Source of the DNA: Pelagadaptatus sp034112445
GTDB lineage: Bacteria > Pseudomonadota > Gammaproteobacteria > Pseudomonadales > Cellvibrionaceae
Length of the DNA: 64,000 nucleotides
Assembly: GCA_034112445.1 (NCBI GenBank)
Contig: JAWUVI010000014.1
Coordinates: 1-64,000 of the forward strand
Reading direction: 5' to 3'
Shown here in pieces: positions 60,060 through 64,000 of the stretch; positions within the stretch are counted from its first letter, which is position 1, and each line of letters begins with the position of its first letter. Below the pieces are notes generated by a model that was given only the letters and a program-made list of their open reading frames with translations, was not told the origin of the DNA and made no database searches. The translations under genes and the position numbers were made by a program.

Positions 60060-61334
60060 CACTAACGCCAAGCTAAACCAAGGCACATACGTAATTAATA
60101 TGACGGCCAGTAGTAAGACGAAAAAGAATGGCAGAGTGGCTTTGTAGAGCTCAGCAATGGGCTCTTTGAAGCGGTATGAAGCAATAAATAAATTCATGCC
60201 CACAGGTGGTGTGAAATAGCCTATCTGCATGTTAGCCAAAAAGATGATACCAAGGTGAATCGGGTCAATGCCGTAAGATAATGCGACCGGTACCATCAAG
60301 GGCGTCATGATCATCAGCGCAGAGAAAATATCGAGAATCGCTCCCAATAGCAGTAAAAATATATTTAATGCCAATAAGAAGGCGTATTTACTGTGAATGT
60401 GCTCGCGAATAAACTCAAACACCTGCATGGGAATCTCGGCATCAACCAGAACGTTGGTGAAGGCCAAAGAAACCGCCAAAATCAAAATAATACTGCCGAC
60501 CATAACCGATGATTTCACGATAATGTCGGGCAGCTGCTTCAGATTAACTTCGCGATAAAAAATCAATTGTGAGGTGAGCACGTAGGTCACGGCTATTGCG
60601 GCGACTTCTGATATGGCAAAAAAGCCGCCATAGATTCCACCCAATAAAATAACCGGTAGAGGCAGCTCCCATTTGGCTTCTAATAATGCCGCTTTGATGC
60701 GTTTAAACTCGAATGGCTCGCGCTGTGATAGCTCATGCGGGTTGGCTATTATGCTCCACAGAGTTAACAGCACCACCATCAATAACGCGGGGATTAAGCC
60801 GGCTAAAAATAAGTCTTTTAGATCTATGCTAACGCCCACATCCATTTGCTGGACTATGACGCCATACAAAATTAACGGCAAAGACGGGGCAAGTAATAAT
60901 CCCAGGCTGCCGGATGAAGTCACTAAGCCCAAGCTGAAGTGTTTGCCGTAACCTGCCTGACGCAGTGATGGGTATAGCAACGCGCCAATCGCCACAATAG
61001 TTACGCCCGAAGCACCGGTAATGGCGGTAAAAAACGCACAGGTTAACAAGGCTATGATCGGCAATTCTACGGGTAGCCAGCCGAAAAAAGCCCGAGCAAG
61101 ATTCACTAAGCGAGTAGGAGTACCACTTTCGGCCAGAATATAGCCCGACAATGAAAACAGAGGTAGGGCAACCAGCATAGGGGTGTCGGTGATGCGATAA
61201 ATTTCAACCGCCATAATCGATAGCGGAACCTCGGCAGCCCAAAAGCCATACATGGCGGCGGCACCTATAACGATAAAAATAGGTGTGCCTAATATCGCTA
61301 AAAGAATCAGTAGTCCAGCAACAGCAAAAGTCAT
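60051..61334 (-). CDS. TRAP transporter large permease (DctM)
   Basis: 427 residues, about 12 helices, of the DctM family: VALPLFSLSGYILAESG, AITGASGVTIVAIGALLYPS, LLGAILDIFSALMIMTPLM, IFLANMQIGYFTPPVGMNLF. It carries the substrate across the inner membrane with a sodium gradient. Starts three bases after the dctQ stop. Confidence 0.95.
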   Translation of the reverse strand: MTFAVAGLLILLAILGTPIFIVIGAAAMYGFWAAEVPLSIMAVEIYRITDTPMLVALPLFSLSGYILAESGTPTRLVNLARAFFGWLPVELPIIALLTCAFFTAITGASGVTIVAIGALLYPSLRQAGYGKHFSLGLVTSSGSLGLLLAPSLPLILYGVIVQQMDVGVSIDLKDLFLAGLIPALLMVVLLTLWSIIANPHELSQREPFEFKRIKAALLEAKWELPLPVILLGGIYGGFFAISEVAAIAVTYVLTSQLIFYREVNLKQLPDIIVKSSVMVGSIILILAVSLAFTNVLVDAEIPMQVFEFIREHIHSKYAFLLALNIFLLLLGAILDIFSALMIMTPLMVPVALSYGIDPIHLGIIFLANMQIGYFTPPVGMNLFIASYRFKEPIAELYKATLPFFFVLLLAVILITYVPWFSLALVGN

Positions 61335-61337
61335 TGT

Positions 61338-61841
61338 TTAATCTCGTGGGAGCTCATCTTTAATTTCGTGTTGAGGCACAAACATATGGATAAAGAAACG
61401 TAACCCCATTAATCCAAAGCAAATAGGAATGATCATTTCACTCATCCAGACCGGAATAAGATCAAACAGTAATAGACCATCTTCGTATTCTATTTGGATG
61501 AGCTCAATACTGTACCAAGCAATGGCAATGCAAATGCTTGCAGCAAAGGCGCTGATGATTCGCTCGACAATATTCTCTATGCGCGGAGAGAGATAGCGGG
61601 TTAGTAGATCAATACCAATGTGGCTGCCATAACGGGTCGCCAGTAATGCGCCCAATAAGCTGAGCCATAGCACACCAATGCGCAATAAATTATCAGCGCC
61701 GATAATACCTATATCCCAAAGGTTACGGAAAATAATTTGTGCGTCTGCAATGACTATCAATAGCAGCATCACAACGATTAACGCACCACGTTCAAATTTT
61801 TCGAGCCAGCGTGATAGTTTTTTTACCAGTGTAATGCTCAC
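61338..61841 (-). CDS. TRAP transporter small permease (DctQ)
   Basis: 167 residues, four helices. The family pattern is visible in VIADAQIIFRNLW, RIGVLWLSLLGALLATRYGSHIGIDLLTRYL. It supports DctM. The start overlaps the dctP stop (ATGA). Confidence 0.93.
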   Translation of the reverse strand: MSITLVKKLSRWLEKFERGALIVVMLLLIVIADAQIIFRNLWDIGIIGADNLLRIGVLWLSLLGALLATRYGSHIGIDLLTRYLSPRIENIVERIISAFAASICIAIAWYSIELIQIEYEDGLLLFDLIPVWMSEMIIPICFGLMGLRFFIHMFVPQHEIKDELPRD

Positions 61842-62851
61842 TCAGCGGCGCCGCGAAATTCAGTTAGCAAAGTTTGGATCTCGTCAAAGATAGGCTGGCT
61901 GAATTGTTTATTATTCAGCATGGTTTGAGCCAGAGCATCGGCTTGACCTTGCATCATGGTTTTATCTGCTGGGTTCATTTCCACGCGCTGAATACCAAGG
62001 GCTTGTAAAGCCTCAAAAGCATCGATGTTGTCTTGGCGATTGATTTTATCAATGGCTTTGAAGGCGGAGTTCATAACGTGACTAACAATAACTTTGTCGT
62101 CGTCGCTGACTTTTTTGTAGGCTTTATTGTTTAATGCCAAAATCCCATAAAAATACAGTAGAGGCATGTCCGTAATGTGGGTTACTTGGGTGTGCCATTG
62201 CAGTGCGATTGCCCCAATCGGTGAGGTGGCGACTGTATCGACCATGCCGGTTTGGAGGGACGGTAATACATCGCCGAGAGCCAGTGGAATGGTTCCTAGC
62301 TCAAAGCTTTCCATGGAGCGTTGGACCAGAATATCGTTGTCTGGCGCCCAAATTTTACCCTGCTTTAATGTGTCGAAATCGGTGATGCTGCGATTGGCTA
62401 ACATATAAGCAAACCCGCCTTCAGCTAAACCAAATACGGTGTAACCGGCATCCGCAAACGATTGGATAATTTTGTCGTCCATACGCTCGCGAACATAATC
62501 GACTTCGGCAAAGCTCTTAAACATAAAGGGTAGATTGTATATTTGAGTGTCGGGAGCGGCCTTAGCCAGCGCACCGCCGGTTAGAGCGCCACCGTGTAAT
62601 TGGCCAATTTTCATTTTTCGGATGACAGCTGAGTCGCTACCCATGACGCCGCCGGGATAAAATTTAAACTTAACCCGACCATTGGTCTGAGCCTCAATAT
62701 CTTTACCAGCGGCACGCATTTTAACCATCCAAGCAGAGCCGTCTGGAGATAGTGTGGCTATTTTGAATGTGGCGGCCAGGCTAGTGTTAGCTGAGCTCAG
62801 AAGAGCAATAAAAACAATCGAGAGAAATGTAGGGCTAAATAATGAGCGCAT
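61838..62851 (-). CDS. TRAP transporter substrate-binding protein (DctP)
   Basis: 337 residues with a signal peptide cleaved after LAATFK. DctP hallmarks are ATLSPDGSAWMVKMRAAGKD, NGRVKFKFYPGGVMGSD, IYNLPFMFKSFAEVDYVRE and the conserved GMVDTVATSPIGA. The ligand is probably a carboxylate or other anion; the usual Arg for carboxylate binding is not clearly placed. AAGGA precedes the ATG. The substrate may be carried by the TatT-like protein encoded upstream. Confidence 0.93.
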   Translation of the reverse strand: MRSLFSPTFLSIVFIALLSSANTSLAATFKIATLSPDGSAWMVKMRAAGKDIEAQTNGRVKFKFYPGGVMGSDSAVIRKMKIGQLHGGALTGGALAKAAPDTQIYNLPFMFKSFAEVDYVRERMDDKIIQSFADAGYTVFGLAEGGFAYMLANRSITDFDTLKQGKIWAPDNDILVQRSMESFELGTIPLALGDVLPSLQTGMVDTVATSPIGAIALQWHTQVTHITDMPLLYFYGILALNNKAYKKVSDDDKVIVSHVMNSAFKAIDKINRQDNIDAFEALQALGIQRVEMNPADKTMMQGQADALAQTMLNNKQFSQPIFDEIQTLLTEFRGAAE

Positions 62852-62892
62852 AAGAATCCTTATGGGTAAGACTTATAAATTGAGAGATGGAT

Positions 62893-63738
62893 TTAAAAAT
62901 AATCGTCAGCTGAAGCGAGTAAAGCGCGAGCTTGCTGTTGAGCAACCGTATTCATTAAGGTGTAGCCAGCCGTCTTGGCGTCAGCAGCAATGACTTCATT
63001 GAGTAGCCTGTCATGAATATCACGGTCAAAGACTAAGCGAGCGTAGTTCTCCGCATAGAAAACTTTGGCAATTAAATTTTTACCTTGCGATAGGTCTATA
63101 GCTTTTTGAAAGTGATGCGCGCCAATTTCAGGCTTACCACCTAAGGCTGGTGGTAATACGGTACCTAGAACACCTAAATACAAATGCGCATTACCATTTT
63201 CATAGCCTTCATCGAGAGCGACGATAGTTTCTAAAATCAATTTCACGTTAGCCAAAGCGCCAACGGCCTTCCAGTCACTGCTGCGCGATTGAATCCAGCC
63301 GGCCCATGCCGTTCCCAATGTATATAAGACCGGAACAGAAGATGATTTTTCAGTGGCTAAGGCTTTACTGAGTTGTTGATAGCTGAGTTGGCGTACATCG
63401 CACAGGGTTTTAATTTCGATACAAGCAGCTTGTTCGGCGTAGGCTAGTGATTTTTCGGTCATCTTAAGTCGACGATCGGTATCGGTAACAAAAGCTGATG
63501 CGTAGGCGCCATTGAGTGATGATCCAGCTCGTAGTAGCGAGTCACTCTTAGGGCTGCTGGAGATGAGTGCGTCAATCATAATTAAATAGGCTGGCGCACC
63601 ATCGGCTACGACTTGCAAATCATCGTTGTCTAGAATGGCGGTTGATAAGCTGTTAGCCAGCTTTGCGGTTTGATTGGAGATAATTGACGAGCAACCGGTG
63701 GTGACGGTCAAAGTCGCTAATAATATAAATCGAATCAT
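62893..63738 (-). CDS. TRAP-associated TatT-like lipoprotein
   Basis: From ATG 63738 (MIRFILLATLTVTTGCSS) the product has 281 residues with a clear lipobox. The helical mature part, TPR-like, fits the TatT (T-component) family of TPR-associated TRAP transporters: YLIMIDALISSSPKSDSLL, GTAWAGWIQSRSSDW, YENGNAHLYLGVLGTVLPPA, KPEIGAHHFQKAI. TatT proteins bind the DctP partner and ligand in trimers. A TTG nine codons upstream (63765) is an alternative start. Leads the operon with dctP, dctQ and dctM. Confidence 0.88.
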   Translation of the reverse strand: MIRFILLATLTVTTGCSSIISNQTAKLANSLSTAILDNDDLQVVADGAPAYLIMIDALISSSPKSDSLLRAGSSLNGAYASAFVTDTDRRLKMTEKSLAYAEQAACIEIKTLCDVRQLSYQQLSKALATEKSSSVPVLYTLGTAWAGWIQSRSSDWKAVGALANVKLILETIVALDEGYENGNAHLYLGVLGTVLPPALGGKPEIGAHHFQKAIDLSQGKNLIAKVFYAENYARLVFDRDIHDRLLNEVIAADAKTAGYTLMNTVAQQQARALLASADDYF

Positions 63739-63834
63739 TAATTGAGGGCATGAACGAGTAATCAAAACGAGTCTCTATTGAATTTGAGTTAAAAAAGTGT
63801 GTGATGAGAGCAATAACATTATCTGTAGAGCCGG

Positions 63835-64000
63835 TTATTCCGTTGTGCTGTTTTCTTTTTCATCCAGTTCAACATCAACACCTAACTTATCTGATATATC
63901 GTCTAGTTGATCCATCAGCTCTTCCATGTTGACGTTATCAGGAAAACCTAAGGTGCCTCTGGCTGAAAACATCGGGTCGCCAGACCAAGGCATGCTTGAA
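63835..64000 (-). CDS. Partial ACT-domain protein, GcvR-like (5' end beyond window)
   Basis: About 54 codons of the C-terminus are visible: SMPWSGDPMFSARGTLGF, MEELMDQLDDISDKLGV, then an acidic tail to TAA. The SGDPMFSA...PDNVNMEEL pattern resembles the end of the second ACT domain of glycine cleavage regulators (GcvR). The upstream part lies outside the window, so this rests on a short match. Confidence 0.5.
   Translation of the reverse strand, partial: SSMPWSGDPMFSARGTLGFPDNVNMEELMDQLDDISDKLGVDVELDEKENSTTE

Noticed and set aside
1..64000. Mobile element, prophage or genomic island
   Set aside because: No transposase, integrase, phage gene, attachment-site duplication or tRNA is visible; base composition looks even by eye and most genes are ordinary chromosomal ones.

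Overview
The window reads as a contiguous piece of chromosome from a free-living, probably marine, moderately AT-rich gammaproteobacterium. The support is the set of housekeeping genes and their order (guaB-guaA, tadA/mltF/purL, xseA, dinG, polB, rlmA, cnoX-like), together with TRAP and TonB transport, a chemoreceptor and a BarA-like hybrid kinase. I see no rRNA, tRNA, CRISPR array, insertion sequence or prophage. About 58 protein genes are supported, including a partial tesB at the left edge and a partial gcvR-like gene at the right edge. Assignments come from reading motifs and family resemblance; no database search was run.

Layout. 1-5.3 kb: tesB (partial), a thioredoxin-like membrane protein overlapping a chemoreceptor, and dinG. 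5.4-8.1 kb: a sulfide/persulfide module (ArsR-type thiol sensor, rhodanese with membrane tail, TauE exporter, persulfide dioxygenase) behind a perfect 22-bp inverted repeat. 8.2-15.6 kb: a periplasmic protein made of two repeated solute-binding halves, xseA, an SDR, a sphingosine-phosphate-lyase-like PLP enzyme, a DUF819 membrane protein and a crotonase, with a 24-bp perfect palindrome between the last two. 15.7-27.5 kb: guaBA, a two-domain VOC protein, a small GNAT, an EamA transporter, a globin, an Atm1-type ABC exporter, small lipoproteins and polB. 27.5-34.1 kb: acyl-CoA synthetase, aldehyde dehydrogenase, a CbiX-like chelatase and two tandem iron alcohol dehydrogenases with hydrophobic N-termini; together these could carry alcohols or aldehydes to acyl-CoA. 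34.2-49.4 kb: mostly housekeeping genes (rbgA, yigZ, slyD-like, acyltransferase, ferredoxin, rlmA, tadA, mltF, purL, fklB). 49.4-55.7 kb: TonB receptor plus YfiR-like protein, divergent from a hybrid sensor kinase. 55.7-64 kb: DEAD-box helicase, cnoX-like gene, alkyl sulfatase-like hydrolase and a complete TRAP transporter with its TatT-type partner.

The most unusual feature is structural. Short tandem duplications recur all over the window. Inside genes the units are multiples of three (6, 12, 18, 21 bp) and add short peptide repeats to otherwise ordinary proteins. Outside or at gene ends the units are mostly 7, 13, 16, 17, 19 or 20 bp. At six genes the repeat spans the stop codon (DUF819 protein, globin, polB, acyl-CoA synthetase, cbiX-like, dctM). 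This looks like genome-wide slippage or microduplication filtered by selection on reading frame.
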